The notes beneath the pieces were generated by a model, which worked only from the letters and a program-made list of their open reading frames with translations, was not told the DNA's origin and ran no database searches. Below, piece after piece: positions 43,995 to 55,849 of a stretch of DNA of 64,000 nucleotides. This DNA comes from Cristatella mucedo (Eukaryota > Bryozoa > Phylactolaemata > Cristatellidae), in contig WPIO01000006.1 of assembly GCA_009760855.2 (NCBI GenBank), forward strand, positions 10,037,001 through 10,101,000, in the 5' to 3' direction. How positions within the stretch are numbered: position 1 is the stretch's first letter; every line of letters begins with the position of its first letter. The position numbers and the translations under genes are program-made.

Positions 43995-45805
43995 AATTAA
44001 TGGTAATAATAATAATAACACACTGGATAAAGTGCCCTCGGAGAATTCAATCTCTTTCTAGGCGCTTTATATTTTCTGCAAAGTGAAACGCGATTGAATG
44101 ACTAGTAATAGCATGCTGACCCTGTGCATGTCACCCCTAACCATGTTATTCATTTCGTTTGTTTTTCAAGCATGATTTTACTTGCCATTTAATTGCATTT
44201 CCTTTTGCAGCAAATGTAAAGCGCCTAGAAAGTTCTCTGAGGGCGCTTTATCAATTACATTATTATTATTGTTATTAATAGCGTGGTAGATAAACAACAT
44301 ACATAACATAATTAGGGGTAGCATGCACAGGGCAATCATGCAAGTGTGGTTAGGGGCAGCATGCAGTGTCAGCACACATAAGCACATAAAGGATGAATCT
44401 CACGGACCCACTAAATGCTGTCTAAAGAGGTGCGTTATTAAGCTCTTTTTAAAAGCGATGAAGTCAGGGGATGTTGTAACGCAAGTCGGGAGTAAGTTTC
44501 AGGCTTTGGGAGCATACGAGCTAAATGCTCGGTCTCCAAAGTATCTGAGGTTTGTACGAGGTATTAGTAAACTGTTGGATTCCGAAAAGCGGGTGGTACG
44601 ATGCTTGACTTTATGGGGAGTCGACCAAAGAGATAGGCTGGAGCCGAAGAATGAAGAGACCTACAAGTGAGTGACAAAATCTTGAAGTTGATCCGTTTCT
44701 TGACTGGTAGCCAGTTCAGGTCGGCGAGAAGTGGTGTGATGTGGCAACTGTTATGCTCACGACAGACAAGCCTATTTTCAGAGTTTGGCACCAGCTGTAA
44801 GTAATTTAATGTAATGTATCTCCGTCTGTAACTCTACAAAGTCATAAAGAACGTATGGGTGTTACGCAGGAGAGTTTTGCATAGTGCACTCACAGCCTAA
44901 GCGGCTTTCGGTACGCATTTGGTAGCCAACAGACTTCGTCTAACGCAACAAAGAGAAAGTGGGAAGCACAGCTGAGTCAGGAGATCAGTTGAGGTAGTGA
45001 GTAGCATAGAAGTAGCAGCTCAGGACGGCTGAAAAGGATATGCCATAGTCGGCAGTGGGAGAGTAGTTATCGTTGCGTAATAATTGTGGAAGCGAGTTCC
45101 ACAGTCTAGGACCTGCAGAGCTAAAGCTTCTGTCGCCAACTGTCTTTAAGCGGAGGAATGGGACAGCTAATTTATTGTCCACACAGGTGCCTGATTGCAC
45201 ATGCCGGTAGGCCAGCAAGCAGTGAGTTACAGAAGTCAAAACGGGATGTCACATATGCATGGACCAACTTACATGTGCATGTGGTATCATTATCTAAACA
45301 AGCCCGAATTTTACCAATATTATGTAGCTGAAAGTAGGCAGACTTGACTGTGGAGCTGATGTGGTCGTCTAATGAAAGGTCACTTTGGAACGTGACACCT
45401 AGATCGTGTGCAGATTCAACAGGAGATATCCTGGCAGAGCCGATTTTGAGTGTTAGCCTTTTCAATTTCTGAATCACACTTGGTTTGCCCATAATTAGTA
45501 AGTTAGTTTTATCATCATTTAATTTATGAAAATTTTCTGCCATCCACGGGTGGATGTCATCCATACATGTAGCAAGGGAGTTGAGAGAATTCGAGGTGCT
45601 CGAAGGCTGGGAGGGATCAAAGCTAAGGTGCGTGTCATCCGCATAGAAGTGAAAGCCTAGATTGTGCTTGGCAATCACATCGACAAGATGGAGAATACAA
45701 ACCGTGAAAAGACCCAGACCTAGCATGGAGCCCTGAGTTACCCCATATTTTAGAGTTACCTCGCATGATCTTTGTCCATTCACGTCAATGCTTTGGAGTC
45801 TCTGG
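43995..45805 (-). mobile_element. LINE family A, interrupted by nested LINE B
   Basis: This is a minus-strand LINE A copy from mid-RT (45805) to tails at 43995-44290. The RT segment at 45172-45783 contains FHFYADDTHLSF, with the catalytic aspartates kept, and LNDDKTNLLIMG. At about 45185-44805 a LINE B 3' end interrupts it. Downstream, the 3' region resumes, and small inverted tail fragments lie at 44116-44290. Comparison with the empty site at about 48885 shows the insertion point at a GAATT repeated on both sides. Confidence 0.8.
44805..45185 (-). mobile_element. LINE family B 3' end nested in LINE A
   Basis: Minus-strand segment with DNKLAVPFLRLKTVGDRS coding and the terminal GAGATACATTACATTA-type end. 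It splits a LINE A sequence that is continuous in other copies (CAGCTGTAA/GCGCCTGATTGCACA). Confidence 0.75.
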
Positions 45806-46094
45806 AATTTGCATGAAGTCTATTAATAATAACTGGATTTCATTGGGAAAACTCTTAGCACAATTTTGAAAAAACTGTTGAATGTTCTAGGCACATTCCG
45901 CATGTCTTCGCAGATTTTGGCTTTTCAATGCAGATTCGACGACTAGCTAAGCATATTGTGCACGGATTCTTTCGTTTTCCTGCAGATTCCATATCGCCCT
46001 AGTGCCGATGTTCAAAGACCTCGCTGTTAGACATGTGAAGGCAAAGTCTCAAAAACTTACTTGCTGAGGGCTAAGGTGCCACTAAGGGCCGGCA

Positions 46095-46180
46095 TGTAGT
46101 TATTATAATACATTTGCATAGCGCCATCAGGGATCTTAATCTGTTTCCAGACACCAAACATAGTCTGTAAAGGAAGTGCG
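46095..46180 (-). mobile_element. SINE or LINE tail fragment
   Basis: CATTTGCATAGCGCCATCAG...CTGTTTCCAGACACC is a decayed minus-strand tail hairpin. Confidence 0.45.
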
Positions 46181-46389
46181 GCACTGTGGTTAATGGAAAA
46201 TGAACATCGTCAGCCAGCACAAGTATATACTAATCCAATATTTGGACTCCTGCCAGCCAGGATGAATGGCGTTCATCTATTTCAATTAGGTAGCTACAAA
46301 GATCTTTTTCTTAGTTCCGGTAATTCGGGTTTGTGTCAGAGGAGCAACGTCTCTTGTAACTTATACTTGACATTTCTTTGCCGTAAGAA

Positions 46390-46940
46390 AGTGGATGATA
46401 GTGAACGTGTCTCCTTTGCTGAAAGAGCTAGAATGGTTGCCGGTTGAGCAAAGGATACAGAGCAAAGTTCTTACGCTGACCCACAAGGCCCGCCACGGCT
46501 TGGCTCCTTCATACCTAGCTGAACTTCTGCATCAGTTTCAGCCTGTTCGCGCCCTCAGGTCCTGTGTGGACAATAAATTAGCTGTCCCATTCCTCCGCTT
46601 AAAGACAGTTGGCGACAGAAGCTTTAGCTCTGCAGGTCCTAGACTGTGGAACTCGCTTCCACAATTCTTACGCAACGACATCTACTCTCCAACTGCCGAC
46701 TATGGCACATCTTTTTCAGCGGTCCTGAACTGCTACTTCTATGCTACTCACTACCTCAACTTCTCTCCTAACTCTGCTATGCTTCCCACTTTCTCTTTGT
46801 TGCGTGAGACGAAGTCTGCTGGCTACCGAATGCGTACCGAAAGCCGCTTAGGCTGTGAGTGCGCTATACAAAACTCTCCTGCGTAACACCCACATGGACT
46901 TTATGACTTTGTGGAGTTACTGACGGAGATACATTACATT
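46390..46940 (+). mobile_element. LINE family B 3' end
   Basis: A 163-codon open frame (46395-46886) codes the C-terminal region of the LINE B ORF2 (LEWLPVEQRIQSKVL, VDNKLAVPFLRLKTVGD, SSAGPRLWNSLP). It is the most intact LINE B copy in the window. The element ends GAGATACATTACATTACATT at 46940. No RT catalytic motif is included. Confidence 0.8.
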
Positions 46941-47044
46941 ACATTCATTGGCTATATTGAATGCTTAGATTCCCAGTGGTGCCCATTACGTGTTCGTCTT
47001 GGATATGCACAGATATATTTAAATAGGCTTGGATATATTTAAAT

Positions 47045-47215
47045 TTTACCTAATATAGCAGCCTCTTTTAGTATAGCGGCAGAAGAGCCTTAAAGGCTTT
47101 CTCCGCGGCTTGCAGCTGCAATAAAGAATCGCCCACCACAGAATTCGAACCCAAGACCTCGGGACTGAGGTCGTGAAAAACAACCACTTTACCTAGTGGG
47201 CCGTCAAGTCTCAGC
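47045..47215 (-). mobile_element. SINE family 1
   Basis: Minus-strand near-full copy: hairpin complement AGCCTCTTTTAGTATAGCGGCAGAAGAG, body complement and B-box complement AATTCGAACCCAAGACC, head complement TTTACCTAGTGGGCCGTC. Absent from duplication copy 2. Confidence 0.8.
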
Positions 47216-47591
47216 CGCGAACTTCCGCAGAGTCCATTTGTACCCCCAGATCATACATGCTACTGTATGCCATTGTTCGATATGCATGCTTCAGACAAGC
47301 AGACGATGCATTGAAATCACAGACCAGCGAGCGATGATCCAGCTGGAATAAGTGCGTTTATTGCAGCCCGTGGCTCGCTGATACTCAGACTAGCAGATGG
47401 GTGCCCGAGGTCATGAGCTGCTCGTCTGCACTTTGACTACTCTGAGCTGCTGCCCAGGCCACACTTTTCCAGTTGGAGTTCTGAACGAGAGATCGATTTG
47501 TACCGAGTTTTCAGCTTCCTGGGCGCAAGGGAATCTGGACTGATGCGGTTTTTTTCATGCACGGTTTAGACAAGCGGCAGTGCCAATAAAT

Positions 47592-47735
47592 ACAGAATAT
47601 AATTCAATTGCATAGCGCCCCAAGAAAACTTAATCTCTACTCACGCGCTTCACATATGCCTCGGGGCTCGAGCCCGCGACCTCAACCAAACCTTGCTCGG
47701 GACGAGCACCTTAACCGCTGGCCCAAACCAGCTCG
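47592..47735 (-). mobile_element. SINE family 2
   Basis: Minus-strand copy with tail complement GCATAGCGCCCCAAG at the left and head complement GAGCACCTTAACCGCTGG at the right. It is absent from copy 2 at about 49557, and short CCAAT/GCAAT flanks suggest a target duplication. Confidence 0.75.
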
Positions 47736-48384
47736 GCAATGGCAAGACCATGAGTTTCTGGTGGTCCTCCTTGGTGTGCTGCACTTAGCAGCCATCACTG
47801 CCGTCTGCCGAAACCGTGGCCTCTGTTTAGCCCCTTAGGCATATGCAGCAGCAGACGTATTGATGACGCACAGCACGGTAGCTATCTGGAAGCGGCAACC
47901 ATCCCGGAATGAGAGAGAACCCGGCATTCTTCCAGGTTAGCATTCGAGGGGTTCGGAGCCTTTGAGCTCTAACAAAATTGGGCTCTTTTAAAAGTATTTC
48001 ACAGGGGGGGAAAGATGCTTCCTCCTGCTCCTGGGCAGATCAGGGCGGTACCTTGCTTCTCAGGTTGTATCTGTTCATCGAGGAGGCTGTGCGAGTGTTT
48101 CCAGATGGGGGCTACAAAAACCTCCCAGACCATACGCCTTCGCCTTGAAGCTTCAGTGTCTCTTATTGGGTGGGGTGGCAGCAATGTATCTTGAGACGGG
48201 GCTTCCGAGCAGAGCTTCAGGCTTTACCACGATGGGCAATACGCGCTTTTTTTTACAGCAAAAGACCCTTTGTAGCTAGCTCGCCTTTCATGATTCCGGC
48301 TCGGTTTCTAGAAGATGTTATCACATTCTTTTTAGGGGCTACCACGCTTTGTCGGGGCAAAAGAGGCTTGGTAGGCAGTGGGCG

Positions 48385-48518
48385 TTCTTGGCCAGTGGTT
48401 AAGGTTCCAGCAAAGTCTGGCCGAGGTCGTGGGTTTGAGCCCCGTAGCATATATGAAGCGCCTGAACAGAGATTAAATTCTCTTATGGTGCTATACAAAA
48501 GAATTATATTGTTTTTTT
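48385..48518 (+). mobile_element. SINE family 2
   Basis: Head GGCCAGTGGTTAAGGTTCC, B box GTGGGTTTGAGCCCC, tail GAAGCGCCTGAACAGAG...GGTGCTATACAAAAG. Absent from copy 2 at about 50260. Confidence 0.75.
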
Positions 48519-48664
48519 TAACCTTTGACGTCTGCTGACACAGGGGATGCTTGAAAGAAGCTGACGAACCCCAAGGCAGTCCTTCCGTCGCCCCTTCAGG
48601 GCTCGAAGTCCCAGTCGGTCTGTTGGGGTAGGAGGATGGAGGTTGGAGGATGCTGAAGTCTTAC

Positions 48665-50400
48665 CGGAACTTTTGTTGTTGAGCCGCTGTATTCTAACAC
48701 GACTTTTTGGCCGATAACACGCGCTCTCAAACACATGAACCCAAACATGCTTCGATGTGCATCACTTGCAATTCTTACTTTACTTGTACTTGGCCGCAAT
48801 GTGGTTTTTTGGTACTGCGATGACATAACGTTTAAGGATACTTCGAAATTGATTAAAATCGTTTCTGGGTAATGCTACAGAGGTTACTGAATTTGCGTGA
48901 AGTACATTGATAATAACTGGATTTTATTGGGAAAAATCTCAGCACAATTTTTGAGAAAACTGTTGAATGTTGTAGGCGCATTTTCGCATGCCTTCGCGGA
49001 CTTTGGCTTTTCCGTGTAGATTCAACGACAATTAAGCATATTCTGCGCAGACTTTTGCATTTTTCTGTAGATTCCATGTGAGCGACCATTACATTGTCTA
49101 TATGGAATGCTTAGGTTTCCAGTGCTGCCCACTATGCAGTCGCCTTGGATATGCACCTAGATTTAGCAGTGCAGCAGCTGCTATCTACCCAGAGTCTATT
49201 CACATCCCCCAAATCACACCTGCTACTGTACGTTAATGTCCGTAAATAATGCCTCAGACAACCAGACGAGTCATTCAAATCACAAGCCAGCGAGCGACGA
49301 TCCAGCTGGAATAGATGCGTTCATTGCAGCCCGGAGCTCGCTGATACTCCAACTACCAGATGGGTGGGCGCCCGAGGGCTGACCCGTTCATGAGCTGGCT
49401 GTCTGCACTTTGGCCACTTTGAACAGCTGGCCAGGCCACATTTTTCCTGATGGAGGACTATACGAGCAACCGATTGTCACCGAGCTTTCGGCTTCCACGA
49501 GGCACCTGGGACTGATGCGGTTGCCATGCACGGTTTCTAGAAGCGGCAGTGTCAATGGCCAGGCTATGCGTTGCTGGTGGCCCTCGTTTGGGTGATGCAC
49601 TTAGCAGCCGTCAGTACCGTCTTCCGAAACCTTACCCCTTGTGTAACCGCATAGGAATAAGCAGCAGCAGCAGCACACTTATAATTAATCGCTGAGTACG
49701 ATAGCTATCTGGAAGCGGCACACCCCCCCCCGATGAGAGAGAGAAGACATCATTCTTCCCTGGTTAGCATCCGAGGGGTTTGGAGCCTTCGAGCTCTAAC
49801 GAAATTGGGCGTATTTACGTATTTCACAAAGGGAAGCTAATATACATCTTACTGCTTCTGGGCGAATCTTCTTCGATACCATGCTTCTCAGATTGTATCC
49901 GTTTATGAGCAGGCTGTTGGTGTATTTTTATATCGGGCTATACAACCCTTCCAGACCGTACGCCTTCGGCGTGAAGCTTCAGTGTCTCCTAATGGGTGGT
50001 GGGGGTGGCAGCAATGTATCTTAAGACGGGGCTTCCGAGCAGAGCTTCAGGCTCTTCGGCAATGCGCAAAACGTACTTTTTCTATAGAGTAACTAGAGAG
50101 ACCTTATCGGTAGCTCGCCTTCCACGATTCCGATTCGGTTTCTAAAAGATACTATTACATTTTATATTTACAATGTCATCATTTATTTTATATTTATATT
50201 CACTTTTTATAGAGAATATCGTTGGGGCAAAAGAGGCCCGGTGGGCAGTGCAGGTTCTGGGCGAACCTCCGGCGCCTCTCATCACAGGGGTCGCTTGAAG
50301 GAAACTGTCACACCCCAAGGCGTTCCCTTTGGCATCCCTTCAGGGCTCGAAATCCCAGTCGGTCCGCTGGGGTACGAGTGAGACAGAAGCCTTGCCGAAG
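48665..50400 (+). repeat. segmental duplication, copy 2 (compact)
   Basis: About 1.7 kb, lying directly after copy 1 in the same orientation. It lacks the LINE and SINE insertions of copy 1 and so records the empty sites. No coding function was recognised. Confidence 0.85.
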
Positions 50401-50559
50401 CCTTCCATCTACTGATATGCTAGAAGATTTTATGCGGTACGTATTTACCATGCCTATTCTTCCAGATATTCTATTGGCAAGGATGACATCATTCTAATAA
50501 TATTAAATGATGGCTGGCTCATTTGCCAAGGATGACATGGCATCCTTTTAAGTACTTGT

Positions 50560-50641
50560 TATTCATTTTGTTTGTTTATCAAGCATGATATTACTCACTG
50601 TTCAATTGCAGTTCCCTTTGCAGCAAATGTAAAGCGCCCAA

Positions 50642-50705
<64 letters not shown>

Positions 50706-50735
50706 AGTTCTCTGAGGGCGCTTTATCAATTTTAT
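50560..50735 (+). mobile_element. LINE family A tail with internal (GA)n expansion
   Basis: The usual CAGCAAATGTAAAGCGCC...GATTGAGTTCTCTGAGGGCGC hairpin, but the AGAGA in the loop has expanded into about 28 GA units (50645-50702). Confidence 0.8.
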
Positions 50736-51805
50736 GGCTTCAGCCTGGAGGATATGGCAGAGGGGCTTCCGACGGCCGCCAAAGGCGGCAGCGAAACGAG
50801 CGATACTAACGGCCTTGCCCTTACGAAGGAGTGTGTGCGATAATGCGGTCGTGCCCATTACAGCCTCTAGGTCTGCCTTGAGCAGCAGCTCAAGCTCCGC
50901 ACACGTAACATTGACAGGCGCGAGTTCGGACGTCCGACACGCTTCCAACGGCCAGGTAGCGTCATGTGACACTGAATATGTCGCGAACCTCTCTAGCTAT
51001 ACGAAGATGTTCCCATAGATCTGTCCACCCACTTCAAAGGTTGACAAGGCTGGCCGATATTTCCAACGAGCGCATAGCGAGCCAACTGAGTCTCCGCGGT
51101 GAAAAGGCGTAGAACGAGACGCGGAAAGTGAATCCAGCGCTGCACTACATTCCATCGAAGTCACCCTGCATCGAGCAACCGGTGGGAAAACTCGCGCGCC
51201 CTTCACCTTGCACTGTTCCCTGCTATATCGCTAGCCTGCGTTAAGCAGTTGAACCTAGCCGGCTGGTAGTGGCGGCATGCATTAGTCTCCGCTTGATCGG
51301 TCTAGGGCATTCTTGGACCGCGACGTGTCTGCCTAATTCCGACGCCGCAAAGGCTAGCGGTCGAACATTAGGCACGTACGATGGACGACCGAGCTTCATT
51401 AATGGCCAGCTTTCACGTAAGCGCCCCATTCGAATACGCTGAGCTCCATCGGGACGAGCGATCTTTTTTTGCCCGATTTGGATTCCACCCAGGCGGCTGG
51501 TCGGATGCGCTGTTAAGTGTGAATGATGAATAGCCAGCTTGCTCGACGTAAGTTCTGCGAACGACTAGTGGAGGAGCTCAAGCGGGCTTATCTCAACTTC
51601 GAGGAGGCATCAGTCTGAGGCATTAAAATGTTGCCAGCTATATCCAGAATTAATCACAGAACACCTAGTAGGACTAAGCTCGCAGCGTCGTCGCCAATAC
51701 TTTCATAGGGTTTGCGAGGCGATTTTCGTCAATGCTCTCGCGTGCGGAGAAGCGATTCTCTCCATGGGAAGTCTCAGGACTTACCAAAATGGCCGACAAC
51801 CTTCT
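50736..51805. other. intergenic, nothing assigned
   Basis: No supported gene. Short open frames on both strands have no domain. Confidence 0.4.
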
Positions 51806-51809
51806 AGAA

Positions 51810-51998
51810 CAGTGGTTCTCAACCTTCCTAATGCCGCGACCCTTTAATACAGTTCCTCGTGTTGTGGCGTCCTCCAACCATAAAATTAGTATGTGCGCAA
51901 AATGTAGAAATACGTGTTTTCCAATGGTCTTAGGCGACTCCTGTGAAAGGGTCGTTCGACCCACAAAGGGGTCGCGACCCACAGGTTGAGAAACGCTG
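51810..51998 (-). mobile_element. SPIN-like hAT MITE
   Basis: The ends CAGTGGTTCTCAACC (left) and GGTTGAGAAACGCTG (right) are terminal inverted repeats. Inside, GTCGCGACCC, GGGTCGTTCGACCC, GGTCTTAGGCGACTCCTGTG and TGCCGCGACCCTTTAATACAG are the wording of the SPACE INVADERS (SPIN) family of non-autonomous hAT transposons. The length is 189 bp. The 8-bp flanks TTCTAGAA and CTTTAGAA agree at six positions and fit the hAT target consensus. No coding capacity. Confidence 0.85.
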
Positions 51999-52129
51999 CT
52001 TTAGAAAGTGCAGAGTACACACTGCCAGCACCCATCTACGCATAGGAGCAAATCGCCGAGCTCAGCTATCAAGCCGGAAACATGCAATCAGCCAAAGCTG
52101 CATATTGAGAACCCACACCTAATTGCTGA

Positions 52130-52460
52130 GTGGATGCAATCCGAAGGTCAGCCGCAGAGTAATACAACGCGTCTATGTCTGTTACTCCACAAAGCCACAA
52201 GGACTAAATAAGGTGTTATGCTGGAGAGTTTTCAATAGCACCCTTTAAGCCCAAAGCGGCTTGTGGTAAGCATTCGGTAGCCAACAGACTTCATCTTACG
52301 CTACATAGAGAAAGTGAGAAGCTTAGCATAGTTAGAAGAGCAGTTGGGGTAGTGATTAGCATGGGAGTTGCAGCTCAGGACAGCTGGAAAGAATGTGCCA
52401 AAGTCGGCAGCAGGAGAGTAATTGTCGTTGTGCAAGAGTTGCGGAAGTAAGGTGACTCTC
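52130..52460 (-). mobile_element. LINE family B 3' fragment
   Basis: Minus-strand 3' end: CTCCACAAAGCCACAAGGAC, CCAAAGCGGCTTGTGGTAAGCATTCGGTAGCC and further matches. No open frame. Confidence 0.65.
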
Positions 52461-53325
52461 TCGAGGTACTATCCGATTGGTCGCTGGATTCTCTCGTAGC
52501 CTGCTGAGCAGAGGCATTTCGCACCTTCCTTTCGGTCTCACGGAAACTTGGTATCGCCGAAACCAGGCGCACGCATGAGCGTGTGTGCCGCGAGAGGCGT
52601 GCGCGGGTATATGCCGCTCGTACCAGGCACGGCATCGAAGAAGTGAGCGCTCTTTCGCCATCAATGAGTTTCGATTTAGTACAGTGTGCAAGATGGACGT
52701 TTGCCAGAGGTTTAAAGTGAGATACTTCACTCGTCCGTTCTCCTTTTGTTCGTCTTTTCTCCTTTAGCTCCAAGCATGCAGTTTCTTAGAATTATAGCCG
52801 TTCAAGTGTACGACTCAGTTCAGTTTGGGTTTTAATTGATGCCTGGCAAGCAACGCTTCATTCATTGCGCATTGCTCACCACTTGCAATGACCGTTTTTA
52901 TTTTCACATTAGTCTATATACTTTACTAACGCCGTGGCTAATAATTATCAGTTCCGAGAAGCGATAATTATGTCAAGAAAAGTGGCGGATTCTGCTCAAA
53001 CCCGATTGAGCTGCGTGCAGTTACGTGGTTCCATAAAGAAAGTTCGCTGTCTTTTGTATGCTTGCCAGTATTTTATTGCTTTGCAAAATATTTTTACGTA
53101 ACCTAAAGCATTCCGTCGGTTTCCTTTCATCTAAGCAATTCTGCTAACACCATAATTTACTGCTACCTAATTATTGATTGCACTCACTATTCACAGTAAA
53201 TGCATGGCTGGCTGACTAGTTCGAAATGCGACTGCTGCTGAATTATCCTCATTCTACCTGAGTTGCTCCTCACGTTTCTTACGAAGCCCCGGCCATCTTA
53301 AGTGAACAAGCTTTTAGAAACATTA
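52461..53325. other. intergenic, nothing assigned
   Basis: No supported gene or repeat. Confidence 0.4.
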
Positions 53326-53327
53326 TG

Positions 53328-53695
53328 TGGTATATCTCCGTCTGTAACTCCACAATGACTAGGAGAGTGCTACGCAGGAGAGTTTTGCGTAGCCCACTAA
53401 AAACCTGAGCGGCTTTCGGTGAGTATTCGGTTTACTTCATCTCACGGAAAAGAAGAGCAAATGAGAAGCAGGAGAGGCTGAGTCAGGAGAGCAGCTAAGG
53501 TGGGGCGTAGCATGAAAGCAGCAGCTCAGGACGACTGGGATGGATGTACCATAGTCGGCAGCATGAGAGTACTAGTCATTGCGTACGAATTGTGGAAATG
53601 AGTTCCACAGTCTCGGACCTGCTCAGCAAAGTCTCTTGTTGCCAACGGTCTTTCAACGGATGAGTGTAACAGCTGATCTATTGTCCAAACAGCAC
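53328..53695 (-). mobile_element. LINE family B 3' fragment
   Basis: Minus-strand copy from GGTATATCTCCGTCTGTAAC to GATCTATTGTCCAAACAG, parallel to 44.8-45.18 kb. It directly precedes a plus-strand LINE A. Confidence 0.65.
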
Positions 53696-53769
53696 CTGAG
53701 AGTAAGGGGAGGCTGAAATCGGCGCAAAGACAGCAGTTAGGCTTTAGGTCTGAAGGAACCAAGCATCAG

Positions 53770-54815
53770 GGCAGCTCTGTGCTCGGTCCGCTCCTTTTCA
53801 CAGTTTATACTCTCCCTCTTGCCAATGCGATTGCCAGGCACAACCTAGGCTTTCACTTCAATGCAGATGACACTCAGTTGTGCCTTTGCTTTTATCCCTC
53901 CCAGCCCTCGAAAGCGTCGAATTCTCTCCACACCCTTGCTGCATTTATACACGAAATCCGCAAGAGTGGCAGCAAGCTTTCTTAAATTAAATGACTGCAA
54001 CACAGACTTACTGGTTCAAGGCAAACCAAGTGTGACTCGGAAATTACAAACCAAACGCTTAAAATTGGCCCTAGCAGCATTTTTCCTGTTGAATCTGCAC
54101 GAATTCTAGGTGTCCTGTCTGAAGTGATCTTTCATTAAACGATCAAATCAGCTTCACAATCAAATCTGCGTTTTTCAGCTGCATAACATTGCTCAAATTC
54201 GGCTTGCTTAGATAGAGATACTAAATCTAAACAACGGCTCTATGTATTTATGAAATCCCGTCTTGACTTATTTAACTCAGTGATTGCTGCTCTGCCGGCA
54301 TGCGGTATCAGGCACTCACAGTTGGTACAATACTCTGCAGCTAGGGCTTTCTGTCATGAGCGTCGCAGTTGCTACTTCGTACCACTTCTGGCAGACCTGC
54401 ACTGGCTCCTAATCAAGTAGCGTATCGACTTCAAGGTTCTGTCACTTACTTTTAGGTCCCATCATTCTCCGGCTTCAGCCTATCTAGTAGAACTACTACC
54501 CCATCAAGCCAAGAATCCTAAAACCTACCGGGTTGACTCGAATCGTTTAGCTATTCCTCATACGAACTTCAAATGCTTTGGAGATCATGCCTTTAGTTCG
54601 TATGCTCCCAAAGCCTGGAACTCACTCTCGATTGAAGTCACAACGTGATGACATCACAACGACATGACGACATTTAACTACACCTATTTTTTACGGCATT
54701 TACTGAGTACTTATGATTCGCTCTTTGTGTGTTTATGCATGCTGTATATACCGAATTTCCAAAGTGCCCAGAACTAGATACGGTTCTCTGAGGGCGCTAA
54801 TCAAATGTATTATTT
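53770..54815 (+). mobile_element. LINE family A copy, degraded
   Basis: Plus-strand RT remnant with [17 protein letters not shown] and [12 protein letters not shown] (the catalytic motif reads NADD instead of YADD), then broken thumb sequence. The 3' region has TATGCTCCCAAAGCCTGGAA, and the tail hairpin is at 54755-54815. Confidence 0.75.
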
Positions 54816-55845
54816 TTCTTGGAACTATCATTGCCGAGTCTTAATCGAGGACTGCCGAACTGTGATAAAGATTGCACCTACGAGGCATAATGAAATTAAA
54901 AGGATTCAAAGCTAACCGATAATCGGTGACTGAAAAAATTTATTTTGGTGTTTGAGTACGCCAAAGATGCTAAGACTAAGCGCCTGTGACCGTGATCGCA
55001 GCCAGAAAAGAAAATAATGTGCTCTCTTCCTGAGGCCTTTATAGGGAAAGAAAGTGCAGACTTAAATTTAATTTCACAATAAATTTAGTTTTATTCCTAA
55101 ATAATCTCCAAAATAGCTAAGCATAATATAATTTGTCAATATTATTTAAATTATATTTCAGATCAAAGCTGGAGTTGAATGGCAGTGATTTTTTGACGCG
55201 TATGCCGAATTTAAAGCCTTCTTGGTGCGAACGAACACCAAGGTTTTTTCCCGTTGAATAGCCGTCATGATCACTCCGTGCACTCTAGAGAGCTCTGGCT
55301 TGTTTGATAGTAGCACGTGCCTTTTTTCGGTTTGAGGAATCTCCAATATTTAGCTTTCGAGGCATTCCGCTTAGTTTGTCCACGGCAGAAAATTCATCAG
55401 TCTCTGCCCAAATCTTTTCCTCGGGAGCCTATTGAAGCGACCAGATAACCTCATTTATTCGACGTCAAAGCTAAGTAAAGATGCATCGACTTCTATCCTA
55501 GGAACCATCTCTCGCCAACTCGATCTAGCTTCGGTGGTCCTATTATTCTGCAATCAACGGGAGCAGGCTAACTAGCAATGCTTAAGCACTGCACTTCTAA
55601 ACGATGGTGGTGGCTAGGTGGCGTCACTACCTGAATCTGCCAGTAGAGCTCGATTGATCTCGCTCTGACTTATTTGATCCACGCTTTGATACTCGTGCTC
55701 ATTCCATCGGTGCGGACTAATAGGCAGTGTTTGCTGCAGCTGCTGATAAATACATAGCTCTACCGCCTGCTGATTAAGTTTCTTGTCATTTCTCATTGCG
55801 AGAATAGAAAACATACCACCATGCATACCTAAATGTGCTAACTGA
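54816..55845. other. AT-rich intergenic, nothing assigned
   Basis: No supported gene. Confidence 0.4.
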
Positions 55846-55849
55846 TTAA

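Larger units (their letters stand above)
43760..48640 (+). repeat. segmental duplication, copy 1 (expanded by insertions)
   Basis: This is collinear with 48665-50400. Matching blocks in the same order are 43760-43990 with 48665-48890; 45806-45990 with 48890-49080; 46945-47040 with 49090-49165; 47225-47590 with 49190-49555; 47736-48385 with 49556-50220; and 48520-48640 with 50265-50385. The gaps are LINE A, LINE B and SINE insertions present only in this copy. Confidence 0.85.

Noticed and set aside
45172-45783. A functional LINE reverse transcriptase
   Set aside because: The YADD motif is kept, but the frame is truncated at both ends and interrupted by a nested LINE B.
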